From Bromus sterilis (Eukaryota; Streptophyta; Magnoliopsida; Poales; Poaceae): DNA of 64,000 bases. The translations under genes and the position numbers were made by a program. The notes under the pieces were generated by a model. That model did no database searches. It worked only from the letters and a program-made list of their open reading frames with translations, and was not told the origin of the DNA. Positions 11,845 to 22,472 of this stretch are shown here, in pieces. Every line of letters begins with the position of its first letter. Within the stretch, counting starts at the first letter, position 1. The DNA lies in NCBI GenBank assembly GCA_950022295.1, contig OX465596.1, positions 8,742,001 through 8,806,000 on the forward strand, in the 5' to 3' direction.

Positions 11845-11975
11845 AAGAAGATAAGCGACGCCGTCGAGCGCCGCCGCCGCCGGCACCGGCCATAGCCGAT
11901 GACAAACTTTTGCATGGCATCAACATACTCCCTCCTCCCATACCAGCCGACACGACGGAGCAGCAACAACAGTTT
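11845..11975. repeat. 131-bp direct repeat, copy 2, at the palindrome edge
   Basis: Exact copy of 4217-4347. Its first two bases (aa) are also the last two bases of the left palindrome arm, so the duplicated LINE sequence starts where the inverted repeat stops. Confidence 0.9.
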
Positions 11976-12492
11976 GCCCTTGAACAAAGGCCGCCACCCA
12001 ACGCGGAGCCTTCAGATCAGAGGGTCGGGAAAAACCACCAGCAAGCCGCCCGCCACAGACGCCGATGAAGGCCGACCCAGCACGCCGCCGCCCAACCGCA
12101 CAAGGCCACCCCGGATCCGTCGCCCCCCTCCCACAAGAACGACCCCGCACAGGGCCAAGGAGGGGCACGAGACAGGAGCACGGGAGCCCCCGGCCAGGCA
12201 GAGACCCAGCAACCACCAACCCCCGGCGCCGCCACCCAGCCAAGCCACCCGAGTGGCCGCCGGAGATGGCCGCCGCCAGCAGCCCCCGCACCAGATCCGC
12301 GAGCAGGGAGGCCCGATCTGCGAGGGGGGCGCCCGATCTGCGGGGGAGAGCCCCGCCGCCACCTTCCTGGGGGCACGCGTGGCTTAGCCCGCGGCCCCTC
12401 CGGCGGCGGCGAGGCAGGGGAGGGGGGAGGGTGCCGGCGACGGGGATAAGTAAGTCGCCCTGAGGAGGAGGCGACGCGGGGGGGGGGGGGTC
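11845..12492 (-). mobile_element. LINE 5' part in the spacer
   Basis: GC-rich segment that completes the LINE of 3366-4347. It begins with the 131-bp repeat, continues with new GC-rich sequence and ends in a G tract next to the 16-bp TSD. On the minus strand it starts with 'gcgtcgcctcctcctcaggg', a style I associate with Triticeae LINE 5' ends (from memory). No intact ORF is evident. The palindrome's right arm lacks this part. Confidence 0.6.
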
Positions 12493-12508
12493 ACTAGAAT
12501 AGAAATAT
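12493..12508. repeat. LINE target-site duplication, 5' side
   Basis: Second copy of 'actagaatagaaatat' (see 3350-3365). It directly follows a G-homopolymer tract that ends the GC-rich LINE 5' region, and it leads into the 3' flank of FBX-2. Confidence 0.85.
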
Positions 12509-13112
12509 TAAAGTTTTCAGATTATTTAAAAAAAATGGTGCAAATGCCAAGAGCCAAACTTCCACAGCCATAATCATGTGCACTCCCAAATCTTGAATTG
12601 TGTTGCGTACAAATGTATTCACAAAATGTCCAGTCTACTTTTTACTATAGCATCGAATTATGAAACACATAGTCATCAAATAAGACATAACTTTAAAACT
12701 TATATAGATGAGCAATTTTTTATAGGATTAAAAGAAAACCTAATTTACCATTGAGCTAATAACTTATCGATATCTGAATACTTAAACACTACTGTAAAAT
12801 ATAGGTATTCATATGCTAGCTAGCTAGTTATACATTATGTATGTGGAGCTTTATAATAATGCTACCATAAAATCTGCAGATATTCTCCATATATTTGAGC
12901 ACTACTGACAAATCTAGGCTACTCATGTACTCCTTACTAGTTAAAGATTATGTATGTGGTGCTATCATATAACATTATAACCTGCAGAAAACCCTCATGC
13001 TATAAGTTGACAATTTTGCGTCCTTGTAATAATATACAACTACAAGAGTATTCAAGGTTGTCTACTACTACCATCCAAGGATATCTACACAGATACCCTA
13101 AAAAAAGGATAT
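12509..13112. other. 3' flank of FBX-2
   Basis: AT-rich sequence similar to the 3' flank of FBX-1 (about 470-960), including 'aattatgaaacacatagtca' and 'cttaaacactac'. No gene. It is interrupted by the LINE at 12492. The downstream continuation lies beyond the LINE at about 2850-3349. Confidence 0.65.
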
Positions 13113-14384
13113 CTACACAGACTGAACATAAAAAAGGGAAATCCTTAGCACCATGGTTACACATAAGAATATGCTCACCGTATTGCATACCAAAGAAGGT
13201 GGCCAGGCCGAGTAGGGATGGAGGGGGTAGCGAAGTTGCTTTGTATCCTTAAGATGCTGCTTCATCTCCCTTGTTTCCAGAGAGAAGGACAGGAACCACT
13301 CCGGGGATTTTAACTGATGCACCTCATTTCTCCATGGACGAATTGAAAAGTACACGAAACCATGGAAAACCGTCATAAGTCGCACTGAGATTCTATCTTT
13401 GACTGAACAGCCGGTGACATCCATAAATCTGGCGTGCAACGGGAACGTCTTGTGCAGCACAAACCTCTCGACGTCGTCGTCGCCGACCGTCAAGATCCAA
13501 AGACTGAACGTGCAATCCTTCTCATCTACAATGCAGAGCTTCCCATCCTTGGTCTGACCAATCTTATATTTTGCGTTTAGGCTTCCCAATGGCGCCGGCA
13601 CATCCACTCGAGAGAGGTGAAATGTACATGTGTTGAGCACGAAAATGTACTTGTTGGCAAATAAGTAGCCCATGGGCTCCCACTGCCAACAGATAAACTC
13701 ACCCACCACCGTGCGGATTGTGAGCCTGAAGCCCGGAGGCACAGCCGCCGCGGTCTTCCGGGAAATCTGCCACTCCATGGTGTCCGATGAGAAGACGGCG
13801 ACGCGTGCGAATGGCCGTGAGCAGTCCTGGCGGACACAGACCACACGGGACGGCCTCTGAACCTCTTCGTCTCCGGGGGAAAGCATGTGGAACTGGAGGG
13901 AGGTGCCGTCGGGCATGCCATGGCCCTCCTTGGGGTAGAGAATCAGGGCCATCGTTTGGGGGTTGTACAAAACTCGCTGCTTGGTGCTCCGGTGTTCCAT
14001 GTCGACGAAGCCAGTGCAGGCAACCGAAGAGCCGAAGAAATTGGCCCTCCACTCGGAAGTGTCGTTGTCTTGGAGGGGGTTGAAATTGAATCCGGCGGAG
14101 TGGCGCCGTGGGGCAAGGAAGCCAGAGCCATCATGTACCTTGTGCATGTAGAGTGCGAGGAAGCGAGGAAGGAGCGGTGGTGCGTGGAGCAGGCGGAAGC
14201 GGCGACGGAAGGCCCGGGACGAACGGACGACGCCGAGGAAGGCGCGGCAGGTGAAGGCCGCGGAGGCGAGGCTCGGGAGGTCCGGGAGGCGGAGGAAGAT
14301 TTCTTGGAGCTCGTCGTCGCCGAGGTCGGTTATGGTGGTGAGACCGGATCGTATATTGTGTTCCGGAGGCGGGTGGAAAGCCAT
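13113..14384 (-). CDS. FBX-2: F-box protein, intact paralogue
   Basis: Uninterrupted 423-residue frame on the minus strand, ATG at 14384. The F-box lies at about residues 17-60 (TTITDLGDDELQEIFLRLPD, then SLASAAFTCRAFLG). The remainder is the same C-terminal domain as FBX-1 and FBX-4 (VFSSDTMEWQI, YKIGQTKDGKLCIV, SPEWFLSFSLETREM, ending near LFLCVTM). It is probably an SCF substrate receptor; the target is unknown. Residues after VTM (VLRISLFYVQSV) may be read-through into an intron: at the same place the other copies have a possible GT donor and a downstream exon, whereas here that exon is missing and a LINE sits in the flank. It is the only full-length, frame-intact member in the window. 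Confidence 0.88.
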   Translation of the reverse strand: MAFHPPPEHNIRSGLTTITDLGDDELQEIFLRLPDLPSLASAAFTCRAFLGVVRSSRAFRRRFRLLHAPPLLPRFLALYMHKVHDGSGFLAPRRHSAGFNFNPLQDNDTSEWRANFFGSSVACTGFVDMEHRSTKQRVLYNPQTMALILYPKEGHGMPDGTSLQFHMLSPGDEEVQRPSRVVCVRQDCSRPFARVAVFSSDTMEWQISRKTAAAVPPGFRLTIRTVVGEFICWQWEPMGYLFANKYIFVLNTCTFHLSRVDVPAPLGSLNAKYKIGQTKDGKLCIVDEKDCTFSLWILTVGDDDVERFVLHKTFPLHARFMDVTGCSVKDRISVRLMTVFHGFVYFSIRPWRNEVHQLKSPEWFLSFSLETREMKQHLKDTKQLRYPLHPYSAWPPSLVCNTVSIFLCVTMVLRISLFYVQSV

Positions 14385-14600
14385 GGCTGCTTGTCACCGC
14401 CGGGCTGAATCTGAAATAGTGGAGACCTAGCCGGCCGCTTGGAGGAACGACGACAGAGATTATATTGGAGAAAAAAAATCTACCATTACTGACTGCTTCG
14501 TTGTTTGTTAGCGAGATAAAAGGAAAAGATAACAACTTCTCGTACTATCACCTTACTTTTACAGTTTTACCCTGATGGATCGCTGGAAGGCCACCGGTCT
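14385..14600. promoter_or_regulatory. FBX-2 5' flank
   Basis: Upstream region of FBX-2, similar to the FBX-1 5' flank (shared 'gagacctagccg', 'agattatattggagaaaa', 'gagataaaaggaaa'). Homology fades past about 14545, which marks the inner edge of the F-box duplication unit. I cannot place a TATA box with confidence. Confidence 0.45.
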
Positions 14601-16402
14601 TTGAATTTTTTTTTAGACGGTTGTTAGGAATGAGCCGGCTGATCGCCTGGCTAGCCATCAGATTACATCTCACAACCGTTCGATTAGCCCTAGGTTATCT
14701 GGTCCTTCCTCACGTACATGCACGCCATCTTAGCACTTGGAGCAGCCGCACGCGATAACAACGCACTATCCCTACATTGGCCGTTGAAGAAGGGGCAGTG
14801 ATCTGCGCCGGCTGACCGGCAAAAAGCCTGCGCCGGTCGGCCCACAGCCGTACGTACGATTTCGGCGATCCGACGGATCAGATCGCCGCGTACCTTTTCG
14901 CATCCTTGTAACATTTGCGGTACTTTTGCAACATTTGCGGTACTTTCGCAACTTTTTTGATACACGGATGCAACATTTTTTATTTTTGGTGTTGTTTGTA
15001 GAAAAAAAATTATAGTAACAAATTTTAATCGCTGACGGTAGCATTTTTTACTATCGATTGCAACTTTTTTGGTACATAGATGCAACAAAAAATTATTGTG
15101 TGCATTTTTTTTCACTGTTGCAACAAAAAATCTAATAAAAAATTATGTACCATATTTACCATCAATTCGTTGCAGCAAATTTAATCTACGCTTGTAGCTT
15201 TTTTTATAATGGTCGCAACAAAATTCGGGACCCATTATCACCGATCACATTTTATCTTTTTTGTTGTAGAAAAATCATTAGTAACTTTTTCATATCATGC
15301 TACAAAATGAATGCGCTTAGCACTAAAATACTATAAAATACATCAGTTTAGCAAAAAGTAATATAGATCAATATAATAATATTAATATAATAGTAATACA
15401 GATAGTAGCATTTTATACTACGGTTGCAACATTTATCATATGTCAAATGCAGCAAAAGCGGGAAAGTGAGCACAAATAGACCTGACCGACCGGCACATAG
15501 GCTTTGGCCGGTCGGCCGGCCACCATCATTAGCCTTGAAGAAGACAGAGCACAGCAGCAGTTTTGATATGGCCGTCGAAGCAGTGCCAAAGCATCACAGC
15601 ATGCCTCATCGCCATATCATTGAAGCATTATCGTGATCGTTGTAGCACGTGTTGTCGCGGCCATCGATGTTGTCGAAGCATCACAACGAACATTGAAGCA
15701 CATCTTATATATGGTCCTGGTTGTCGATGCCGCCATGACACGCCTGATCACCATGGTCGTCGAAGCATTACTGCGACTATTGTCACCGTCAAAGAAAGGC
15801 CATGATCATGACATGCCTCGTCCCATGACCGTCGTTTTCGTCGTAGAAGCATTGCCACAACAAGTGAAAGCACATCTCGCAGCATGGCTGCAATCCTCAA
15901 CACCATCACGACACGCCTCATCACTGTTGTCATTGAACCATTGTCGCAGTTGGGGACGTCTCCAAGCATTTCCAAGATTAATGAAGCATGCCTTGCAGCA
16001 TGACCGTTCTTGTCAACGTTATTATCGTCGAACCATTGTCGCGATCGCCGACGTGGTCGTGATCGTTGAAGCATTGCCACAACCATGGAATCACGCCTCT
16101 TAGCATGACCACAAACATCACCACCATCACAACATGCCTCATAGTTGTGGTCGTGGAAACATCGGCCATGGTAGCATGCATCACAACATCCACATTCAAC
16201 TCGAGCAGCCTCGCAACACCCACCCACTACACGTGGGTGACCAGCTTTGCAACATCGGCGAGGGAGCTGTTTGCCCTTAGATTTACAACACCTCGGCGCA
16301 GCAGCAGCTTCAGCTTCGTCGGCGGCCGTTGCAACAGTCACGCCCCTCGCCCCTTCGCCACGTCGATCGCAGCACCGGTGGCCACCACCCTTGTAGCCCA
16401 GC
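14601..16402. mobile_element. Repeat-rich DNA-transposon-like tract (host of the Copia-like insert)
   Basis: No coding gene. Inverted GC-rich motifs near 14800-14850 (gcgccggctgaccgg / gccggtcggccc) and 15482-15530 (gaccgaccggcac / ggccggtcggccgg) bracket AT-rich sequence with many 'tgcaac' and 'gcaacattt' repeats. From 15550 to 16200 there are degenerate 'gtcgaagcattg'-type repeats. The tract resumes at 23096 after the Copia-like insertion. It looks like non-autonomous class II DNA, but I could not define terminal repeats, so the superfamily is left open. Confidence 0.4.
15550..16200. repeat. Degenerate short tandem-like repeats
   Basis: Recurrent 'gtcgaagca', 'gttgaagcattgcc' and 'catcaca' phrases at irregular spacing of roughly 30-70 bp. 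This gives long open frames on both strands with no protein-like content. It is best read as an internal repeat of the surrounding transposon. Confidence 0.6.
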
Positions 16403-16653
16403 TGTAGAAGGATAGAGAGAGGTTTTGGTGGAATCGATGTTTATTGCTTGAGCCTTGGATGCATATATATAGGAGTATAATGATCTACTTGAAGTACAAG
16501 ACAAGGTAGAATAGAATCCTACTCTATCTCATATTTCCTAATATACGTTATACTCAACATCCCCCCGCAGTCACAACGTAGTGACGCAGACGGTGAGACT
16601 GGAGAAAAATCCGAAGGCGGAGCCGACGGACATCCCCACCACAGTCGTAACGG

Positions 16654-17586
16654 TCAACGCATCGCGGAGTTTGTGGCTGGAGTGGAAGCCAACGAGGTTC
16701 CCAAGCAGGCGGTAGCCCTTTGTGTCGTTGTCGAAATAGCCGAGAGCGTAGGGTGGTGAAGCCGTAGTCGAGGTAGCCGTGCGAGAAATGTTGTGGTCGA
16801 TGACGAGTCGGGGTAGCCGGTGTCGAGGTAGTTGCCGAGGAGTCGCGGGTGCAAGGAAGTCAGGAGCGCAGCTCGGCTCAGGAAGAGCGGCACTGGTGGG
16901 CGGTCGTCAGTCGTAGCACGGGACGTCGCGAAGAAGATGATGGTGACGTCCGGAAGGAGACGGTGTTGACGAAGCGTCGCGCCGGGTTTGCCAATCTCGG
17001 GGACACGTCGTAGACGAAGGCACTCGTCGGTGTTGCCAGCACCGGGCATGCGTAGACAGACGAAGACGATGTCAACGAAGCGCCGCACCAAGCTTGCCAG
17101 GCCCGGGAACACGTCGTAGATGAAGGCACACACCGGTGTTGACAGTACCGAGCATGCGTAGACGGGGACCAGTAGGAGTTGTACGCCATGTCGGAGGGAC
17201 CAGCAGAGAAGGGCTCGACGACGGTTGCGGCACACACTCGGCAGGGGGTAGAAGGTGCCGAGGGTGGAGTCGCCGCGGTTGCCGGAGCTAGATGAAGTGG
17301 TCGAGGAAGATGACGGCGACGCTAACGATGAGCTGGTGCTGGACGAAGACGAAGAGGTGGACGACGATGAAGTCGGCGAAACCAGAGGTAGCCCGTGGGG
17401 GGCCACGTCGGTCGCCGGTAGAGGCGGCGCGGCTCGGAGGAGCGACAGCGGCGAACAGGGAGTCGGCGCGGGTCGAGCGGCGAGGGCGGAGCTCGACGTA
17501 GGCGATGAAGAACCCAACAGCGTGACGAAGACCATGCGCGGATGGCAGCGTTTCCGTGCCAAGAGAGGCGACGCGGCCCATGCCAC
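16654..17586 (-). CDS. Open frame inside the Copia-like element, function unknown
   Basis: 310-residue frame in the sense direction of the element. Its middle is a Ser/Thr-rich low-complexity run (about residues 75-110). The rest is Arg/Pro-rich without recognisable gag zinc knuckle, protease or RT motifs. It may be a gag-derived remnant, or a chance frame in GC-rich DNA. I would not treat it as a cellular gene. Confidence 0.25.
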   Translation of the reverse strand: MAWAASPLLARKRCHPRMVFVTLLGSSSPTSSSALAARPAPTPCSPLSLLRAAPPLPATDVAPHGLPLVSPTSSSSTSSSSSSTSSSLASPSSSSTTSSSSGNRGDSTLGTFYPLPSVCRNRRRALLCWSLRHGVQLLLVPVYACSVLSTPVCAFIYDVFPGLASLVRRFVDIVFVCLRMPGAGNTDECLRLRRVPEIGKPGATLRQHRLLPDVTIIFFATSRATTDDRPPVPLFLSRAALLTSLHPRLLGNYLDTGYPDSSSTTTFLARLPRLRLHHPTLSAISTTTQRATACLGTSLASTPATNSAMR

Positions 17587-18339
17587 GGGGGCGTCAACGC
17601 GCGCGGACGACAGTGGACCGCGGGCTGCGACGCTACGGCCTGAAGGGGCGACGCAGCAGCGTCGCGCGTGTCGGGAGCGATGGCGGGGAAGACCTCAGGG
17701 CAGCGGCGGCAACCGCGTGCCGCGACACTACGGCCTGTGGGGGCGACGCAGTGGCGGCGTGCGTGTCGGGCAGCCGCGGGGACGGCCTCGGGGCGGCGGC
17801 GTGGACTACGCGCCGCGACGCTGCGGCCCGTGGGGGCGACGCAGCAGCGGCACAGAAGTCAGGGCAGCCACAGGGAGAACCACGGGGGCGGCGCTGTGGC
17901 CCGAAGGGGCGACGCGGCGGTCACCCGATGATCGATCGGTGGATAGGCGCTCGTACTCGGGGGCATTCTTCACGGAATCCGGCGGAGGCGAACGCGGGCG
18001 ACTGTACGGGTCGTCAACGCGGCGCGGAGGGGCGATCGCGCGAGCGGGCGGGTGATCAATCCGATCGCCCGCGAGGTGGAGGAGCGTCGCTCGGCGTGTT
18101 GATGGCGACGGGGGGCCGAGCGAACCAGCAGCGCCGGCGCGACGCGGGACTATCCGACGCGACTCCAACGGCGTGGGGCCAGTCGACGCGACTCCAGCGA
18201 CGAGGGCCCCAGCCGGCGCGGGGCCAGCCACGGTGTCGGGGACGTCGCGGGTCCAACCGGCGCACGCCCGATCGGCGCGGGGCCAGTCGGTGTGACCCCA
18301 GCTGGCGCGGGGCCAGTCGGGGACGTCGCGGGGGCCGGG

Positions 18340-21300
18340 TGTAAGGCCCGATATGCGGTACTGTATCAGATTCGGACGTTTCCGCCCGAACCCGAGGACG
18401 AAGCACATATCGGTCCCACCGCGACATATGACGAAGTCATATATCCCGGATTTCAACATGATATCACAGCATTACAGATACAAGGATACAACATCTCATA
18501 CAATCGGCATACAACTGCCTCAAATATAATACAACAGCGGAAGATACATGTCTGAGTACAGACTACAATCAAATGCCTACTGGCAAAGAGAAAAACAACG
18601 ATCCCATAACCACACGGGTCCAGGCGTCCGCCGGGATCCGCCTAACTAGTCGTCGTCGAGTCTCCACGTGAAACGTCGATCACCGTACCTGTTGTCGATC
18701 AGAACCCTGAAAAGAGTTTGGGGGTAGTATCATGAGTACAGAGGTACTCAGCATCCAACTGTAGTGGTCATCTGACCCAGCAAGGACTTCATCACTCGTC
18801 ATTCTAGGACAACTAGTAGTTTACGGTAAGGAAAGGGTAAGTGGTGAGGTTGCTGCCGCACTAGCATTTATGATGTGGCTAACGATCTAGAGAGTAAGAT
18901 AAGAAGCCAAGCATTCGATGAGGAAACGCCTCCAACAAGTCTTGCTATCAACTACTTACGCAAACATAACACCTATCATATCCTTGTCCTCCTCTTCGCA
19001 TCCCGACGAAGAAGAAGCAGTCAAGGCACACACACGTTGATCAAGTTATATTAAGATTATCTCAGTTGTTGTTTTCTATGAACAAGGAGTAGGTCTCAAG
19101 TCGTCCATAACCGTGGACACGGCTTTTCGAAAAGATTTAACCCTACAGGGGTGTACCAACTGCCCATTACGAGGCTCCGCACGCACGTCCATCACTCTCA
19201 GTTGCTACCCATTATAGGCAACCATTTTATGATTTAGTTCAAAGAGATCCGAAACGACAGGTCCCTCTAGCTAACAACGAACAAATCCGGGTGGCCCCCG
19301 GTGAGACGACACCCAGCTCAGGAGCCGGCCGCGCTCTCGATCTGGTCTCTACCGTATGACTCCAGGTTTGGATTGCCGGTTCATCGCACATTGGGATAAC
19401 CGGGTCCTCAGCCGGTCATGATGGGCCAGCAAGGGAACTATGTCCTCACTGGTCCGGTTTGTTTAAAACAATATCTGCCAGGAGCTACCCGACAGACACA
19501 CACACGGTTTTCAAATGGTAAAACAGCTTGGGCCACCACTAGAAATGTTTGAAGCTAGATAGGTAAGAAGAGGGGACCCCATAAAATCCCACACGCGGTT
19601 AGGCATGCTCAGTCTTAAAACCAATACCCGGAACTCGGATCCTAGGTGACTTGAATGGAACAAAGCGTCGGGGCGGGATAGCCTAGACCTTCCATCCTTC
19701 GTCGAATATAGTCAACATTATAATAATAATCATATCATCAACAATAATATAATAATCAGGTGATATCCCAAGCCAAAGAGTAGCAGGGTAACATCGTAGC
19801 ATCCTAAGCATGCATACTAAGCGGGGGCTGAGCAACGAGCAAAAGTAACATAGCAGTACAAGGTTTGCTGGGAGGGGACATGGCTGTATCGGTTTGAAAA
19901 AGGCTGTAAACATGTGGTAGGATCAAACATCGAACCTAACCTATACTAGCATGCAAACCGCTGGTTGAAATAGAATGGATCATAAGTAATGTATAGTCCT
20001 TGCCTGTTGATAAGTCGGGTTCCGAAGGTGTAGTCGATCGCACGCTCGCATCGTCTCCGAGAGGTACCCGCGGAAGCACACAAGACGATAAACACTAGAA
20101 AGCAAGCAACGAGCAAGCATCTATTACTACGAGGCAAACACGAGAAAGCATCAACAAGAAGCAACACGAGACATCGCACCTACCGTCGAGAGCGGTTACT
20201 AACGATTTAAGTGGAGAACTCGTCACACACGACGATACCGCACGTTTACGGTGGTTCAAGTTGCTTAGCTACAGGTGACCAAACAACAGTTATTAACATG
20301 GCAACTCAAGCAAGCATGTCATAGCTCACAAACAAGTCAAGAGGTGAAGCACAAAGTAAACTATCTATGCTAGTCAATTTAAGTGGGGCACAATCCTATA
20401 CATGGCATAACACTAAGTGCCGCACGCCAATTAAAGGATTTGATACTGTTCTGTACTAAACCATATTTTATCTTGGTTAACAATAGCAAACAACAGCATA
20501 AACACAAAGAACACGAAAAACTAATCAAGTTACATATAAAGAACACCCCAAACGGAGTTACGGTTAAAAAGATATAAGCAAGGCAAGTTATGCACACATG
20601 TTGTATAAACAGGGTTAAATCTATATGCAAAAGTGCAGCAACATGACATAGCAATACATGGGATGAAAGTAGACATCATGCTTAACAATATGCAATTGGA
20701 ATCACTCAATTCCGATGAACGGTTGCGAATCAATCGTCATCCGAAGTTGCAACAAAATAACAGTTTCAGCAATAGCAGCACAACAACATCAGGATAGCTA
20801 CTTTGGAGCAAGAAATAAACATGATGCAGCAGGCAAATATGGCATGTGAATGCATGATACTGAAGTACAAACATTGCTTAACGCAACGCAAAAGGAATCA
20901 ATGCAATAGGCCTCATGGATTTCTTACAATCATCATGCAAAGTTGCAACAAAATAATAACAGCAGCTCAATAACAGGAAATAAATGCAATTAACGGCCTG
21001 ATGCCCTGTTTGAATAGCAAAAACTATATCTAAACAACCTCAAAACAATTAGCTCACAAAAGACGGATTAAAGTACACACAATTCTAAGCAATTCATCTT
21101 TTGGGCGCAACGCGATCCGAGCTACGATTTAACGGAAAATCGCAGTGCAAAACAGCATCAGCAGCATAATATCTCCAGACTTAGCTAAAAAAAACAGACT
21201 TAACAGAAAATAAAATAAAAGCGTAAAAAGAAAAAAAAACGGTTGGGCTTACCCTAGCTGGGCCGAGGCCAACAGCGGCTGAGAGGCCGTGGCCTGGCTG

Positions 21301-22472
21301 GGCCTTGGAGGCGGCCCACGTGGCCGGTTGGAGGAGGGCTGGCCGGCCTCCTCGTCCCGATCGGACGGGAGCCAGCGGGGCGGCGCCGTGCCGTCTCCGG
21401 CGAGGCGGGCGAGCGCGGGGAGGCACGGAGGAGGGCTGGGGAGGCGCGGATCCGGAGGTGGCGGCCGGGATCCGCCGGATCCGGTGACTGGGGTCGCCGG
21501 CGTGAAGACTAGGGGGCGGGGCGCGGCGGAGCTCGGCCTCGGGCGGCGGCCATGGCGGAAGGCGTCGCCGGCGGCTACCTGCAGAGGGGAGGAGCGGGAG
21601 GTGAGAGGGGGGCGAGCAGGGAGGAGAGGAAGGGGGAGAGGATGGGGTGGCCGCGGCGGTTCGGCTGCCCGGCGGCGCGCTCCGGCGGCCGGAGTGGAGC
21701 GTGGCCGTGGCTCCATGGCGTGGAGCTCGGGAGGCGGCGTGATCCGGGCCCTAGCGGGCCCGCGGCGGCGGGGGAGACGGATCTCGGGCCCTGCGGGGCC
21801 CGGTTCTGCTGGGGAGGCTGTTGGGAGATACGTGGAGGCACCAGGAGCGTTGATCTCGCGATCCGATGGCCTGTGAGCGCTGGGATCTAGGGTTTCGGGG
21901 CTGAGAGGGATTTGGGGCAGATTTGAGATTTTGTGAGGGGGGTGGCTGAAATTATGCCATGGGGTAAACCCTAATTGGGTGTGGGAGGCTGGTGGTCTAT
22001 TTATAGCAGGTTGGTTGGGCAGATGACGCAAACGCTCTCGGTACCCCTCTCGCGTGTCCGGTGAATACGTTCGTGACCGCCGAAGTTGCATACGGACTCC
22101 GATTCCGATGAAATCTCGAACCACGCGCTCAGCGCGTCGAGCTCTTCGATCGTACCTCACTGCGGTGACATTCCGACAACATTTTCCGGCGCGCTATAAA
22201 AATATCCCGTTTAATTATTAAGCGGGGTTTTTCGTTCCGTTGGCTGCGGCTGGTCTCGTGCGGTTTTCGCGACGGTGATCGGGTGAAACCCGGTGTCGCA
22301 AAGGTCGAGTGTCAGGGTGGCAAGGTCGGTCTCCGTCCGATACGAGATAAGAGGGGGAAAATAATCGCCGATCGATAAATCGGGGATGCAAACATCGCAA
22401 ACAAATCAGACAATCGGACAATTCACACCGAAAACAAAAAAATTTAATTTTTGTGAAATCTGAGTTGTTACA
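18340..22472. mobile_element. Solo LTR, 4.13 kb, nested in the Copia-like element
   Basis: Starts TGTAAGGCCCGATATGCGG and ends CTGAGTTGTTACA, flanked on both sides by CCGGG (18335-18339 and 22473-22477). The termini are not repeated inside and no gag-pol frames exist, so this is a single long LTR, presumably a relic of recombination between the LTRs of a larger (Gypsy-type?) element. It inserted into the Copia-like element and is therefore younger than it. Truncated relatives lie at 4348-6864 and 28224-30740. The GC-rich part at about 21250-22160 gives several long spurious open frames. Confidence 0.88.

Larger units (their letters stand above)
1..11846. repeat. Left arm of giant inverted duplication (runs off window)
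   Basis: Every position n that I compared here pairs with position 35088-n on the other strand, so 1-11846 is the reverse complement of 23242-35087. The constant sum means no net insertion or deletion over 11.85 kb. Mismatches seen: 11/35077, 3164/31924, 3662/31426 and 3790/31298. I compared reading frames and sampled non-coding lines, and did not run a base-by-base alignment. Homology stops at 11846/23242 (11847 g against 23241 t). The outer end is beyond base 1, so true arm length is unknown. Contents from left: FBX-1 pseudogene, LINE 3' fragment, truncated LTR, U-box gene, AT-rich flank. Confidence 0.97.

Noticed and set aside
12017..12463. Overlapping 116-162-codon frames in the spacer LINE piece
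   Set aside because: GC-rich LINE leader; several frames open at once and none resembles a gag or RT domain.
15633..16341. Long frames on both strands in the 15.6-16.3 kb repeats
   Set aside because: Repeat-driven; Val/Ala/His- or Cys-rich strings without domain features.
21249..22160. 303-codon Pro/Arg-rich frame inside the solo LTR
   Set aside because: GC-rich LTR sequence with several equally long frames on both strands; no domain.
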